A stretch of 64,000 bases of DNA from Persicobacter diffluens (GTDB lineage Bacteria; Bacteroidota; Bacteroidia; Cytophagales; Cyclobacteriaceae): assembly GCF_036244895.1 (NCBI RefSeq), contig NZ_BQKE01000002.1, positions 1,426,001 through 1,490,000 of the forward strand, given 5' to 3'. A model generated the notes under the pieces. The model was not told where the DNA came from, searched no databases, and saw only the letters and a program-made list of their open reading frames with translations. This document shows, piece after piece, positions 55,348 to 63,938 of this stretch. Within the stretch, counting starts at the first letter, position 1. Each line of letters starts with the position of its first letter. Made by a program: the position numbers and the translations under genes.

Positions 55348-56697
55348 TTGTTTAAACTAGTTTCCAAAATTCTGACGCTTGGGATTAAGCCCGGAATGAC
55401 GGATGAAGAACAGATTGATTATCGTATAAATAATACTTTAGCTGTTTTTATCCTATCGATAACCATCCCTTTTATTTTTATTGGATTTGCACTACTGCCT
55501 TATTTTATAGGCGTTTTAATCACTATCGTGGCGGGGGTATATGTATCCATTTTGTTTTTGAATAGCCGGAATCGTATACACATTAGTAATCTTATTTTTT
55601 CTTTTTTGCCCGCAGCTGTACTCTCGATAGTCCACTTATACATGATCAGGCCGGATGAAGCAAAAGAACCTGCTCAGTTTTTTATTCAACTGGGGGTGGC
55701 ACAGTTTGGCTGGGTAGTGAATAAATGGGAGAACAAGGGGGTGATATTCCTATCAGGCATTTGGAATGCAGGTCTATTATTTATGGTGTATATGCTGCCG
55801 GGAATGAATGATTATGGCTTTGAAACGCCCTATTTTATTTTCGCCTATCTTTACCCTTTTATGATTATTCTGGGTTTTGCTATTTTGGCTTATTGTTTTT
55901 ATTGTGTCAATTTAGGGAATGTCCTGAATGTCAGGAAGAATAGCCGTTTGTTGGAAGAAAATAGTAAAAAGAATGCTTCCCTTGAAGAAAATGCGCAAGA
56001 AATGAAAGCTTCTATGGCAGCACTGAAGGAAGCGCAAGAGGAGGATAAAAACAGACAGTGGGTAAACGATGGTTTGAATCAGGTGAACGACATTTTAAGG
56101 TCGGCGGCAGGCCGGTCGGATACCCTGGACGATCTGATGAAATCCATAGTACGGCTGACAGGATCTGTAATGGGCGGCCTTTATTTTATTCGAGAAGAGG
56201 AAAAGGCCCTGGAGTTAATGGCTTGTTATGCCTTTGATCGGAAAAAATACCTTTCCAAAAAGGTAAGTTTTGGTGAAGGGCTGGTGGGGCAATGTTACCT
56301 GGAACAGGAACCTACTTACCTTACCGAGATTCCTGAAAATTATTTTGAGATTACCTCGGGATTGGGAGATGCGCCGCCAAGGTCCTTACTGATATATCCG
56401 CTGTTGGTCAATGAACAAGTGGTGGGCGTGATTGAGTTAGGGAGCTTTAAAGCTTTTTCAGATAGAGAATTTGCCTTTGTTAACCAATTATCCGGCATTG
56501 TTGGGGGCTATTGGAATAGCCTGCAGACAACTGAGAAGATGTCCGGATTACTGGAGGAAAGTCAAAGACAGGCCCAGGACTTAAAGGATCAGGAACAACA
56601 AATGCGGATCCAGATGGAAGAGTGGGAAGCGGAACAGGAAAATTTGCGAAGGGAAGTAAAGGAGCTGCGAGCAGCATTGGCTTTGGAGAATGCTTAG
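55348..56697 (+). CDS. membrane-anchored GAF-domain protein
   Basis: 449 residues from TTG at 55348; the ATG at 55396 (MTDEEQIDYRINNTL) is a good alternative. Residues ~30-190 contain about six membrane helices. A coiled coil (~195-240; LLEENSKKNASLEENAQEMKASMAALKEAQEED) leads into a GAF domain (~245-395; ILRSAAGRSDTLDDLMKSIVRLTG, FGEGLVGQCYLEQEP, VVGVIELGSF), then a second coiled coil to the end. There is no kinase, cyclase or receiver domain, so it ends where an output domain would normally begin. Probably a membrane sensor working through protein contacts. Confidence 0.8.
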   Translation: MFKLVSKILTLGIKPGMTDEEQIDYRINNTLAVFILSITIPFIFIGFALLPYFIGVLITIVAGVYVSILFLNSRNRIHISNLIFSFLPAAVLSIVHLYMIRPDEAKEPAQFFIQLGVAQFGWVVNKWENKGVIFLSGIWNAGLLFMVYMLPGMNDYGFETPYFIFAYLYPFMIILGFAILAYCFYCVNLGNVLNVRKNSRLLEENSKKNASLEENAQEMKASMAALKEAQEEDKNRQWVNDGLNQVNDILRSAAGRSDTLDDLMKSIVRLTGSVMGGLYFIREEEKALELMACYAFDRKKYLSKKVSFGEGLVGQCYLEQEPTYLTEIPENYFEITSGLGDAPPRSLLIYPLLVNEQVVGVIELGSFKAFSDREFAFVNQLSGIVGGYWNSLQTTEKMSGLLEESQRQAQDLKDQEQQMRIQMEEWEAEQENLRREVKELRAALALENA

Positions 56698-56705
56698 CAA
56701 CGTAT

Positions 56706-56933
56706 TTAATCCGAATTATTCACCGCCAAATTCATTAACTAGTCACAAGTGATTTAATTTCAGTTCTTTATAATTTGTTTGCTTTGGTTTAGAATACCCC
56801 AAATGGGGGCAGGCTTTCTTTCTTTCTCCTTCTTCACCTGTTTCGTTGGAAAAAACTTGAAATAGGAAACTATTCCTTCATTTTTTCCGCTTTACAGCTG
56901 AACGAGGATTTAAGTAGGAATAATCCGGGTTAA
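56706..56933 (+). repeat. family A dispersed repeat, copy 11
   Basis: 228 bp. Head TTAATCCGAATTATTCACCG, interior CCCCAAATGGGGGCAGGCTTTC, ACTTGAAATAGGAAACTATT, CCGCTTTACAGCTGAACGAGG, tail TAGGAATAATCCGGGTTAA. Directly joined to a family B copy. Confidence 0.92.
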
Positions 56934-57081
56934 AAGTCAAAATTCGCAGTGAAAATTTGATTATTGCAGCAGTGATACCGGATTATGTTAAAAGAATAGC
57001 ATCCCTATTTTTGAGGAATTATCCAAAATGGCTTCCAAAAATTCAAATTTGTATCCGGATGGTATACTATTAAACATGCGC
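56934..57081 (+). repeat. family B dispersed repeat, copy 3
   Basis: Begins at the last base of family A copy 11 (AAGTCAAAATTCGCAGTGAAAA) and ends TTAAACATGCGC. Its left inverted end is missing, which suggests that the A copy landed in it or that they moved together. Confidence 0.78.
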
Positions 57082-57268
57082 AAAGCCGGAATAATAAAAG
57101 CCAAAATTCTCGTGTAGCTGCAAGGGGCGGGGGATTCCATCGTGCAATATTGTGGTTTTTTGCAAAAAAGCGGATGAAAGAAAAGAAAGCAGACTTCCGT
57201 GGTTTTAGGTCATTGAATAAACCGCTGAAATAGTTAAAAAAAGCGTCTTGTGTCATCCGGCAATAATA

Positions 57269-57290
57269 GGTGATGCAAATTTCGGCTTAA
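57269..57290 (-). repeat. solo end of family A
   Basis: GGTGATGCAAATTTCGGCTTAA resembles the head end of copy 2 at 18626-18647; no interior is present. Confidence 0.45.
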
Positions 57291-57301
57291 AAAATTGCTA
57301 A

Positions 57302-57335
57302 AAAAAGCCGGTCAATCCACAATGACCGGCTTTTT
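57302..57335 (-). terminator. intrinsic terminator of the Cys-rich small gene
   Basis: Perfect 13-bp stem AAAAAGCCGGTCA / TGACCGGCTTTTT with an 8-nt loop; 5 bp after the minus-strand stop. Confidence 0.9.
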
Positions 57336-57339
57336 GTGA

Positions 57340-57591
57340 TTAGGCTCCGGCAAAGGAATAGGAGGTGCATAACATGCCAGTCACCGCCGTGTCCGGATGA
57401 GCACAAGATGTTTGTTCATGTTTGGCACAATTGCCGCAGTCTGAATTTTTGTGCAGTTCCAACCGCTTGTCAAAACTGTCACAAGTTTGGTCAAAGGTGA
57501 CCAGGGTTTCATTTACCTCGCAAAGGTGGTTTGGCATTAAATGATCACAGTTAATACAGGTGTTTGCTTTCTTGATTTCCATGATGCTCAA
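57340..57591 (-). CDS. small cysteine-rich protein
   Basis: 83 residues; a second ATG three codons in gives a protein starting MEIKK. Eight cysteines in an irregular arrangement (CINC at 12-15, LC, TC, DCGNC at ~52-55, SC, LC), no signal peptide, short helical pattern. The Cys pairs suggest a zinc-binding or iron-sulfur mini-domain, but no family is recognised. A strong terminator follows, supporting expression. Confidence 0.65.
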   Translation of the reverse strand: MSIMEIKKANTCINCDHLMPNHLCEVNETLVTFDQTCDSFDKRLELHKNSDCGNCAKHEQTSCAHPDTAVTGMLCTSYSFAGA

Positions 57592-57776
57592 TTGGTTAAG
57601 TTTGAGGTGTTAATATCCGAATTTTCCTCATAATAATCATTTTAAATTACTGTAGTTCAAGTTGTTGTAGTTGCTTTAGTGGTCCGAATGCCAGAGGCCA
57701 CTTTTTTTAGAGCTGTTTTTTCCTCTTAATGTATTAAATTAGCAGTTCCTCGTTTTAGGGAATTTTTAGAACTTAT

Positions 57777-59243
57777 ATGGATTTAATCGCAGAATACGCT
57801 TTTGTTTTATTGGATGGTCCCACCCGGGTTTTGGACATGTACCTTCCTAAGAAAACTAAAATGAGAAAGCTCTTTGATCTTGCCGTTCAGAAAGGGCTTG
57901 ATGATAAGGGTGCGGCAAAGATGATCTATGCTTCCAGGCCGTCGGATAAGCGATATCTAATGCTCAAGCGGAATTTGATTCAGAAACTGGCAGAAATTTA
58001 TGTTTTCAGTACCTTACAGAACCGCGAAAGTGATGATTACCTTCAGATAAAGTCTGAGCTGCTGGCTCAAACATTACTGGTAGAGCGACTTTTGAATAAA
58101 AATGTCTATCATAATGCAGAAAAAATCCTCAAAAAGGCATTGGTGAGAGCAGAACGGGTGGAGCTTTTAGGGGAACAGCTACAAATTGCCCTTAAACTTC
58201 GGGATATGTATTCCATGCAGGGCTTTCCTGATAAAACCTCGGAGCAAGTCATTAAAATTGAGGAATTAATGGCAAAATATGCGGTATTGGAAAGAGTGGA
58301 AGGATATGAAAAATTATTGGATAGTAAAATCAAATTCTCCCTGCATAAAAGCCCTGCCATGAAAATCTTTTGTGAGGAATTGCTGCAAAAGACTCAGGAG
58401 GCACATCAAAAGCTGGATTCCCCATTTGTGAAGTATACCCTCTTTTATATTGCCCTGATAAAGGCTTTTGTGGATAACAATTTCGTGGCTTATGGTAAAT
58501 GGATTGAGAAGATGGCGCAACTTGTTAGAGAATTTCCCTTTCTCTTTACGCCAGCAAGAAAGATTCAGTTGTTTTTTCACCACGCCAAATATTATCGGGG
58601 AATCAGAGAATTGGAACAGGCCCGGGATTATGGCGAGCGGTGTTTAGCCTTAACAGCGTATAAAGCCTATAATAAGTTTGATGTGCAGCTTTTTATGGTA
58701 GATATTCATTTAAAGCTAGGAGACTATCGACGGGCGAATGCGATTATCCATGAAGTTTTGAAGGTTAGTCAGTTTTCTCACCTTCATGAGGTGGACAAAG
58801 GAAAGTGGGAAATTTTCAGATATTATACCGCTCTTTTGGCTGCAGGAAGCGGAGAGGGGGATTTTGAAGGAGTAGAAAGATTATTTGAAAAAGGTTATCC
58901 CGCTCGAAGGGATAAATTGGCGGCCAATATTCAGGTCTTATTATTGAAGCCTTTTGTGGAAATTGTCAGAGAGGGGGAGGAGTATGATTTATTGAATATC
59001 GCCCATAATTTTCAGGTATATCGCCATCGTCATTTGCGTAATTTTGGAGAGCCCCGGACCATGCTATTCTATGAAGCGATGGTGGAAGCCTGTATGGTGA
59101 ATTTCGACAAGGCCCATAGACCGGAAATCATTGAAAAATTAAACCGTGCTTTGTCAGACTATCCTCAGTTTGATGAATTGGAACTAATTCCCTATGATCA
59201 GCTATTGGCTTTGGGTTTTCAGTTAAGTTCTGCTTTGGTTTAA
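57777..59243 (+). CDS. large helical-repeat protein of unknown function
   Basis: 488 residues, soluble, almost entirely alpha-helical. Helix pairs such as YHNAEKILKKALVRAERVELLGEQLQIALKLRDMYS, RKIQLFFHHAKYYRGIRELEQARDYGERCLALTAY and KFDVQLFMVDIHLKLGDYRRANAIIHEVLKVSQ fit TPR-like repeats. No catalytic motif. The N-terminus (MDLIAEYAFVLLDGPTRVLDMYLPKKTKMRKLFDLAVQKGLDDKGAAKMIYASRPSDKRYLMLKR family pattern) looks conserved-hypothetical. Monocistronic; function unknown. Confidence 0.7.
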   Translation: MDLIAEYAFVLLDGPTRVLDMYLPKKTKMRKLFDLAVQKGLDDKGAAKMIYASRPSDKRYLMLKRNLIQKLAEIYVFSTLQNRESDDYLQIKSELLAQTLLVERLLNKNVYHNAEKILKKALVRAERVELLGEQLQIALKLRDMYSMQGFPDKTSEQVIKIEELMAKYAVLERVEGYEKLLDSKIKFSLHKSPAMKIFCEELLQKTQEAHQKLDSPFVKYTLFYIALIKAFVDNNFVAYGKWIEKMAQLVREFPFLFTPARKIQLFFHHAKYYRGIRELEQARDYGERCLALTAYKAYNKFDVQLFMVDIHLKLGDYRRANAIIHEVLKVSQFSHLHEVDKGKWEIFRYYTALLAAGSGEGDFEGVERLFEKGYPARRDKLAANIQVLLLKPFVEIVREGEEYDLLNIAHNFQVYRHRHLRNFGEPRTMLFYEAMVEACMVNFDKAHRPEIIEKLNRALSDYPQFDELELIPYDQLLALGFQLSSALV

Positions 59244-59267
59244 AGCTTTGGTGAGCATGCTAATAAA

Positions 59268-59483
59268 GCGAATGCCGCTATCTGCATGAAAAAGTTTAAT
59301 ACCTCCTTTAGCTACAAAGCAGCAAAAGAGAACTTAAATATTTCCTTCGAATCAGATGAAGGAGGAGGAAAGCAAGCTTGCTTAAATTTGTGCTATCAGA
59401 AATTTAGCAGACTTAATTGTAACTACCTTAAAAATTGTCTTTTGTGATCGGGTTTAAAGCCGGCGGTGAATAATTCGGCTTAA
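59268..59483 (-). repeat. family A dispersed repeat, copy 12
   Basis: Tail region weak (TCTGCATGAAAAAGTTTAATACC), interior clear (CTTTAGCTACAAAGCAGC, ATCAGATGAAGGAGGAGG, AGCAAGCTTGCTTAAATTTG), head GCGGTGAATAATTCGGCTTAA ending at 59483. Confidence 0.78.
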
Positions 59484-59484
59484 T

Positions 59485-59576
59485 TTAGCGTTGAATAATT
59501 CAGGTTCAACTCAATCCTAAGGGTTGAAAAAAGTTCTTATGGTGGTTTGCTAAATAAAACGATGAATTATTCGGCC
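59485..59576 (-). repeat. two solo family A ends next to copy 12
   Basis: GCGTTGAATAATTCAGGTTCAA (59487-59508) and GATGAATTATTCGGCCTAA (59559-59577) are head-like pieces repeated behind copy 12. The second one reaches the stop codon of the histidine-kinase gene. Confidence 0.55.
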
Positions 59577-61318
59577 TAATTCATGTCCACCCAGGTGGAA
59601 GGACGTAGGCTTGAAGAGGGATTTTTAGGATCCTTGGGCAAGATAATGATAAATTCACTGCCTTTATTTTCATGAAATACCACTCGAATAGAACCATGAT
59701 GCAGCTTTACAAATTCCTGAACCAAGGCCAGGCCAATTCCGGTTCCTTTAAAATTTTCTGTGTTTTGAGCACGAAAGAAAGGTTCAAATAAATTTCTTCT
59801 TTGGTGTTCAGGGATGCCAATGCCAAAGTCTCTGATGCTGATCGTCAATAAGTCCTGCGCTTCCATCAGTTTTATTTGGGGAGCTTTCTTGCCCGGAGAG
59901 TATTTTAACGCATTGGAAATCAGGTTGGAGAATACCTGAATCATTAAGTTGGGATCCAGCACCCAGGTGTCGATATTACGCTTGAGTAGTAATTCAATTT
60001 TTCTTTTTTCAGGATCAATTTGCTGGTATTGTTCAATAAGGTCGTTGAATATATTGAGCAGGTTAATTTGCTTGGGATGGAATTCAATCCGACCCATTTC
60101 GCTTTTATTAAACACCAGGACGTTGTCCATCATATTGGTCAAAAGGTCAATGGATTCTGAAATTTTCAAAAACTTGGAATGTCTCCATTGCCGATCGTTT
60201 TCGGGAATATCATATTCTGCTTCTGTAGCTTCTAAAAGTTGACCGGTGCTTTTGATGACCGTCATCGGGGTACGGAACTGATGGCTTACCATGGCAATGA
60301 ACTGGGTTTTTACCTTGTTCAAATGCCGTTCTTTACTCAATGACCTGGAAACTTGTACATTAAGTCTCTTCCGTAAGGTGATGTCTTGCGCAATCGCATC
60401 AATGCCAACGAATTTTCCATCATTTTCAATTTTAAATTCGGAAATACGGAGCCATTTTGATTCCTTATCCGCTTCTTTTAATTCTACCTCGAAGACCTGC
60501 TTTTTCAGCTTATGAGAAACCTTAGAGAAAGGGTAAATATATCGTTGTAATAACTCCTGAGTGGAATAGGATGCCGCATAATGCCCAAATATCTTTTCTG
60601 GGTTTGGACTGGAATATATTAACTCTCCTGATGGCTTTCTAGAGAAAAGAAAGAACTCCTCACTAATAGAGTCCACAATATTATCCATCTTGCTTTTATA
60701 ATGGTTGAGCTGTTGATTATTATCGTACAGTTCTTTCTGCTTTTTATAAAAGTGCTTTTTAAAAAGGATGGTCGTGCCTCCGGAGAAGATGATGCCAATC
60801 AAAAAACTGAACATAATTCTGGCTTCTTTTTCGGCATCACTAATAGGGATCATCCATTCCGGATATGTTTTTTCTAAATAAATCAGGCCAAGAAAAATGA
60901 CCGCAACGAATACCAGAAATTTATTTTGCCGCTTTTTGGAGATGTAGTGGAGGAAACTAATCATTATGAATACAATGCCAAAGGAGGCTGATCCGGTCAG
61001 GCCTCCCGTTCTGAACCAAAGCATACTAAGGCTCAGGTAAGTGAATCCCAAAAATATGTAGAGGACTAAATGGTATTGCTTATAAACTCTGGAGAGGATA
61101 AATAAAAAAGTGAAAATTAGGGGTATGATCAGGTACATGACCTTTACAAAAGGGGCTTGATTGTACCTGAAATTGACTAATGACAAAATAATCCCAGCTG
61201 TAAAACCGCATATGATCAGCGCATTTAGGCCTCTGTGTTCAAAGGGAAATTGCTCGTATCCCCCCAGTATGATGGTACTCCAGGGACGTTTTTCCTGATC
61301 TTGCCGATTTTGATTCAT
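59576..61318 (-). CDS. membrane-bound sensor histidine kinase
   Basis: 580 residues. About six N-terminal membrane helices (~25-190), a coiled linker, a PAS-like domain (~210-325; ISEEFFLFSRKPSGELIYSSPNPEKIFGHYAASY, ending GIDAIAQDITLRKRL), HisKA with H346 in FIAMVSHQFRTPMTVIKSTGQLL, and HATPase_c (NLISNALKYSPG, IRDFGIGIPEHQ, GTGIGLALVQEF). All catalytic boxes are intact. No response-regulator gene is next to it. The gene for a 166-residue unknown protein starts 10 bp upstream, so those two are probably cotranscribed. Confidence 0.9.
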   Translation of the reverse strand: MNQNRQDQEKRPWSTIILGGYEQFPFEHRGLNALIICGFTAGIILSLVNFRYNQAPFVKVMYLIIPLIFTFLFILSRVYKQYHLVLYIFLGFTYLSLSMLWFRTGGLTGSASFGIVFIMISFLHYISKKRQNKFLVFVAVIFLGLIYLEKTYPEWMIPISDAEKEARIMFSFLIGIIFSGGTTILFKKHFYKKQKELYDNNQQLNHYKSKMDNIVDSISEEFFLFSRKPSGELIYSSPNPEKIFGHYAASYSTQELLQRYIYPFSKVSHKLKKQVFEVELKEADKESKWLRISEFKIENDGKFVGIDAIAQDITLRKRLNVQVSRSLSKERHLNKVKTQFIAMVSHQFRTPMTVIKSTGQLLEATEAEYDIPENDRQWRHSKFLKISESIDLLTNMMDNVLVFNKSEMGRIEFHPKQINLLNIFNDLIEQYQQIDPEKRKIELLLKRNIDTWVLDPNLMIQVFSNLISNALKYSPGKKAPQIKLMEAQDLLTISIRDFGIGIPEHQRRNLFEPFFRAQNTENFKGTGIGLALVQEFVKLHHGSIRVVFHENKGSEFIIILPKDPKNPSSSLRPSTWVDMN

Positions 61319-61328
61319 ATTTTAGCCT

Positions 61329-61829
61329 TTAGAGAGAGATGTTTTCCCGATAAAAATTAGCGATGTCATGGTGGTAAAAAATATCTTCCTGAAAAGAACG
61401 GGTCAGGATTTCTATCTCCGGGAAAACTTTTTTCATATTTGATTTAAAGCTATTGACTTTAAATTGGTGATCCAGAGAATGGTAGCCTATAAAAAAATGA
61501 TGTTTGGCAATGGGTTCTCCCTTACAAAGGTGGTGGATTTTCTCCACCCAGTGGAGTTCTCTGAACCAGGTTTTAAGATTGATTACGGCTAAAATTTTAT
61601 CTTGTTTAACATCTGCAATCAAAATGTCTATCGGGTTGGGGTTCCCTTTTTTTACAATACTATTGGTCCAAATCCTGATCCGATCCGTTTCCCCGGCTTT
61701 TTCTATTTCCTGCCAAAGGAATATAGTGAAATATATCTTATAGTCATTTTCCTTAAAAGCAATGACTTTTTTGAAGCCTTCGTAGTATAAGTTTTCTTCG
61801 GCTTTAGCCACTATTTTATTGATATCCAT
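61329..61829 (-). CDS. unknown protein upstream of the histidine kinase
   Basis: 166 residues, soluble, mixed alpha/beta. No family recognised. The strand pair NPIDILIADVKQDKILAVINLKTW has the shape of a PD-(D/E)xK nuclease core (Asp, then xNxK), but with Asn where the acidic residue should be, so a nuclease role is doubtful. Aromatic-rich C-terminus (FFIGYHSLDHQFKVN, IFYHHDIANFY). It ends 10 bp before the kinase gene and is probably in one transcript with it; it may provide a partner or adaptor. Confidence 0.6.
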   Translation of the reverse strand: MDINKIVAKAEENLYYEGFKKVIAFKENDYKIYFTIFLWQEIEKAGETDRIRIWTNSIVKKGNPNPIDILIADVKQDKILAVINLKTWFRELHWVEKIHHLCKGEPIAKHHFFIGYHSLDHQFKVNSFKSNMKKVFPEIEILTRSFQEDIFYHHDIANFYRENISL

Positions 61830-61903
61830 ATTAATAACTTTTAAATATGGAAAGCAAATGGATGAGAATTGTTTCGGGCGGGAAATAGGTGGGATGTATG
61901 AAA

Positions 61904-61935
61904 AATAAAAAAGTCACACAAAACTGTGTGACTTT
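61904..61935 (-). terminator. intrinsic terminator of the DEAD-box gene
   Basis: Perfect 11-bp stem AAAGTCACACA / TGTGTGACTTT with an AAAC loop; in minus-strand reading it ends in a T-rich run. Confidence 0.88.
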
Positions 61936-61946
61936 CCTTTCGGGGC

Positions 61947-63656
61947 TTACCCTCTATATCTTGGCTTTCGGCCTTCACCTCTTCTTGGGTAGGGCTTTCG
62001 ATCTCCTTTGAAACCACCGGACCTGCGATTTCCACGGAAACCTCCGCCTCCACGTTCCTTACCTTTTTTCTTCTCCACTACCACTTTGCTATTGCCAAAG
62101 CTAAAGTTAGAAAAGGCAGTTAATACCTCACTTTCAAAATTGGCATCTACTTCGAAGAAAGAGAACTTCTGAAGGATATCGATTTTACCAATTTCAACCT
62201 TGCGTTGTGAAAGGTTGTCATTGATCATACCGATCATTTTCAACTTATTGAAGCCTTCATTTTCTTCCCCAAGGTTAATGTAAAATCTAGTGAATTTGCC
62301 GTTATCACGATCTTTTCGTTGCTTTCTTTCCTTGATGTTCAGGTCTCTGGCATCTTTATAATAAGCCAAAATCTGATTGAACTCCACAGAAACAAAGTGC
62401 TTGATCAATTCCTCACGAGACATGTCTTCAAACTTCGCGTAAATATCGTCCATGAATGGAGCGATTTGCGCCTCGTTTACGTCTACGTTCTCAACTTTAG
62501 AAATCAAGTTGTATAGTCTTGCCTGGCATACTTCTTCTCCGGCAGGAACTCTTTGTTTTTCAAAAGTTTTCCCAATGAAACGCTCGACTTCCTTGATACG
62601 GTTTACATCGCGATTGGAAACAATGGCAATCGAAATACCCTGGTTGCCTGCTCTACCTGTACGGCCTGAACGGTGAACGTATACTTCACTGTCATCCGGA
62701 AGGTTATAGTTAATCACATGCGTTAATTCATTCACATCCAATCCCCGGGCTGCTACATCTGTAGCTACCAAAAGTGTTAATTGTTTGCTTCTGAATTTAT
62801 TCATTACCTGGTCACGCTGACCTTGTGATAATTCACCGTGAAGAGCATCCGCATTGTAACCGTCAGCCTGTAGTTTATCGGCAATATCTTTGGCTTCCGC
62901 ACGTGTACGGCTAAAGATAATACCATAAATATCAGGGTTGATGTCAACGATTCTTTTCACCGCTTCGTAGCGATCGCTGCCATGCACCAAGTAGTAGAAA
63001 TGCTGTACATTATCAGAAGCAACGTTTCTTTTGGCCATTTTAATGGTCATCGGATCCGTCATATAATTTTCTGCAATGTTCTGGATTTCCTTAGGCATGG
63101 TAGCCGAGAAAAGCAAGGTCTGGCGATCTTCCGGTGTAGTGGCCAAAATGGTATTCAAATCTTCTTTGAATCCCATATTCAGCATTTCATCCGCTTCATC
63201 CAATACCAGCCAGTTGATATTGGAAAGATTTAGTACTCTTCTGTTAATCAGGTCAATCGTACGACCTGGTGTACCTACAATCACCTGGGCACCTCTTTTA
63301 ATCGCTCTGATCTGCGAATCAATAGGTGCACCTCCGTAAACCGAAACAACTTTAATGTCCCCCATATACTTCAGGAACTTTTCCATTTCCGTGGCGATTT
63401 GTATACACAATTCACGCGTTGGGGAAAGGACAAGCAACTGAGTATTTTTCGTCTTTGGATCAATGCGGTGCAATACCGGTAATCCAAACGCAGCAGTTTT
63501 ACCCGTTCCGGTTTGTGCCAGCGCTACTAAATCCTGATCTGATGACAGGATATGAGGAATAGTTTTGGACTGAATAGGAGATGGGGTTTCGAAACCCATT
63601 TCAGTGATAGCGTCCAAAAGTTCATTCCGTAGCCCTGTTTCTTGAAAATTCTGCAT
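61947..63656 (-). CDS. DEAD-box RNA helicase (DeaD/CsdA-like)
   Basis: 569 residues. Full helicase set: Q motif (MGFETPSPIQ), AQTGTGKTAAF (motif I), PTRELCIQ (Ia), TPGRTIDL (Ib), VLDEADEML (II), LLFSATMP (III), HVINYNLPDD and HRSGRTGRAG (VI). From ~residue 455 a DbpA-type RNA-binding domain (FTRFYINLGEENEGFNKLKMIGMINDN) and then a Gly/Arg-rich tail (GGGGFRGNRRSGGFKGDRK), as in cold-shock helicases that act on ribosome assembly and mRNA structure. Has a candidate -7 box upstream and its own terminator. Confidence 0.95.
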   Translation of the reverse strand: MQNFQETGLRNELLDAITEMGFETPSPIQSKTIPHILSSDQDLVALAQTGTGKTAAFGLPVLHRIDPKTKNTQLLVLSPTRELCIQIATEMEKFLKYMGDIKVVSVYGGAPIDSQIRAIKRGAQVIVGTPGRTIDLINRRVLNLSNINWLVLDEADEMLNMGFKEDLNTILATTPEDRQTLLFSATMPKEIQNIAENYMTDPMTIKMAKRNVASDNVQHFYYLVHGSDRYEAVKRIVDINPDIYGIIFSRTRAEAKDIADKLQADGYNADALHGELSQGQRDQVMNKFRSKQLTLLVATDVAARGLDVNELTHVINYNLPDDSEVYVHRSGRTGRAGNQGISIAIVSNRDVNRIKEVERFIGKTFEKQRVPAGEEVCQARLYNLISKVENVDVNEAQIAPFMDDIYAKFEDMSREELIKHFVSVEFNQILAYYKDARDLNIKERKQRKDRDNGKFTRFYINLGEENEGFNKLKMIGMINDNLSQRKVEIGKIDILQKFSFFEVDANFESEVLTAFSNFSFGNSKVVVEKKKGKERGGGGFRGNRRSGGFKGDRKPYPRRGEGRKPRYRG

Positions 63657-63738
63657 ATATTTCTTTATGTATTGAAGGGCTGCTGCAATTATCCTGCCTA
63701 AAATTTCAAGATTTCGTTACACAACCCGAATTGATGCG

Positions 63739-63746
63739 CAAAGGTA
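63739..63746 (-). promoter_or_regulatory. candidate -7 box of the DEAD-box helicase gene
   Basis: Minus-strand TACCTTTG fits TAnnTTTG exactly, 83 bp upstream of the ATG, leaving a 70-75-nt leader. A -33 TTTG is not evident. Confidence 0.45.
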
Positions 63747-63881
63747 GGGTTTCTTTTCGGTATTCTTACCTTTATCCAACAATTTTATTCGTATACGCTT
63801 TTTTAGCTTCATAAAATGCAATTATTAAGTAAGAAAAGCGAAATCAGACTTCCTTTTTATTGAAAATGTTAGGAATGAAAC

Positions 63882-63920
63882 AAAAAAAAGTCGCCCTTCT
63901 AAGTGAAAAGCGACTTTTTA
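63882..63920 (-). terminator. intrinsic terminator of the YebC-family gene
   Basis: Stem AAAAAGTCGC / GCGACTTTTT with a 15-nt loop, directly downstream (minus strand) of the partial YebC-family gene. Confidence 0.8.
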
Positions 63921-63938
63921 AAAGTAGGCTCAAAAAAA

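Noticed and set aside
57005..57256. 83-residue minus-strand frame
   Set aside because: It crosses a family B repeat and has no recognisable features.
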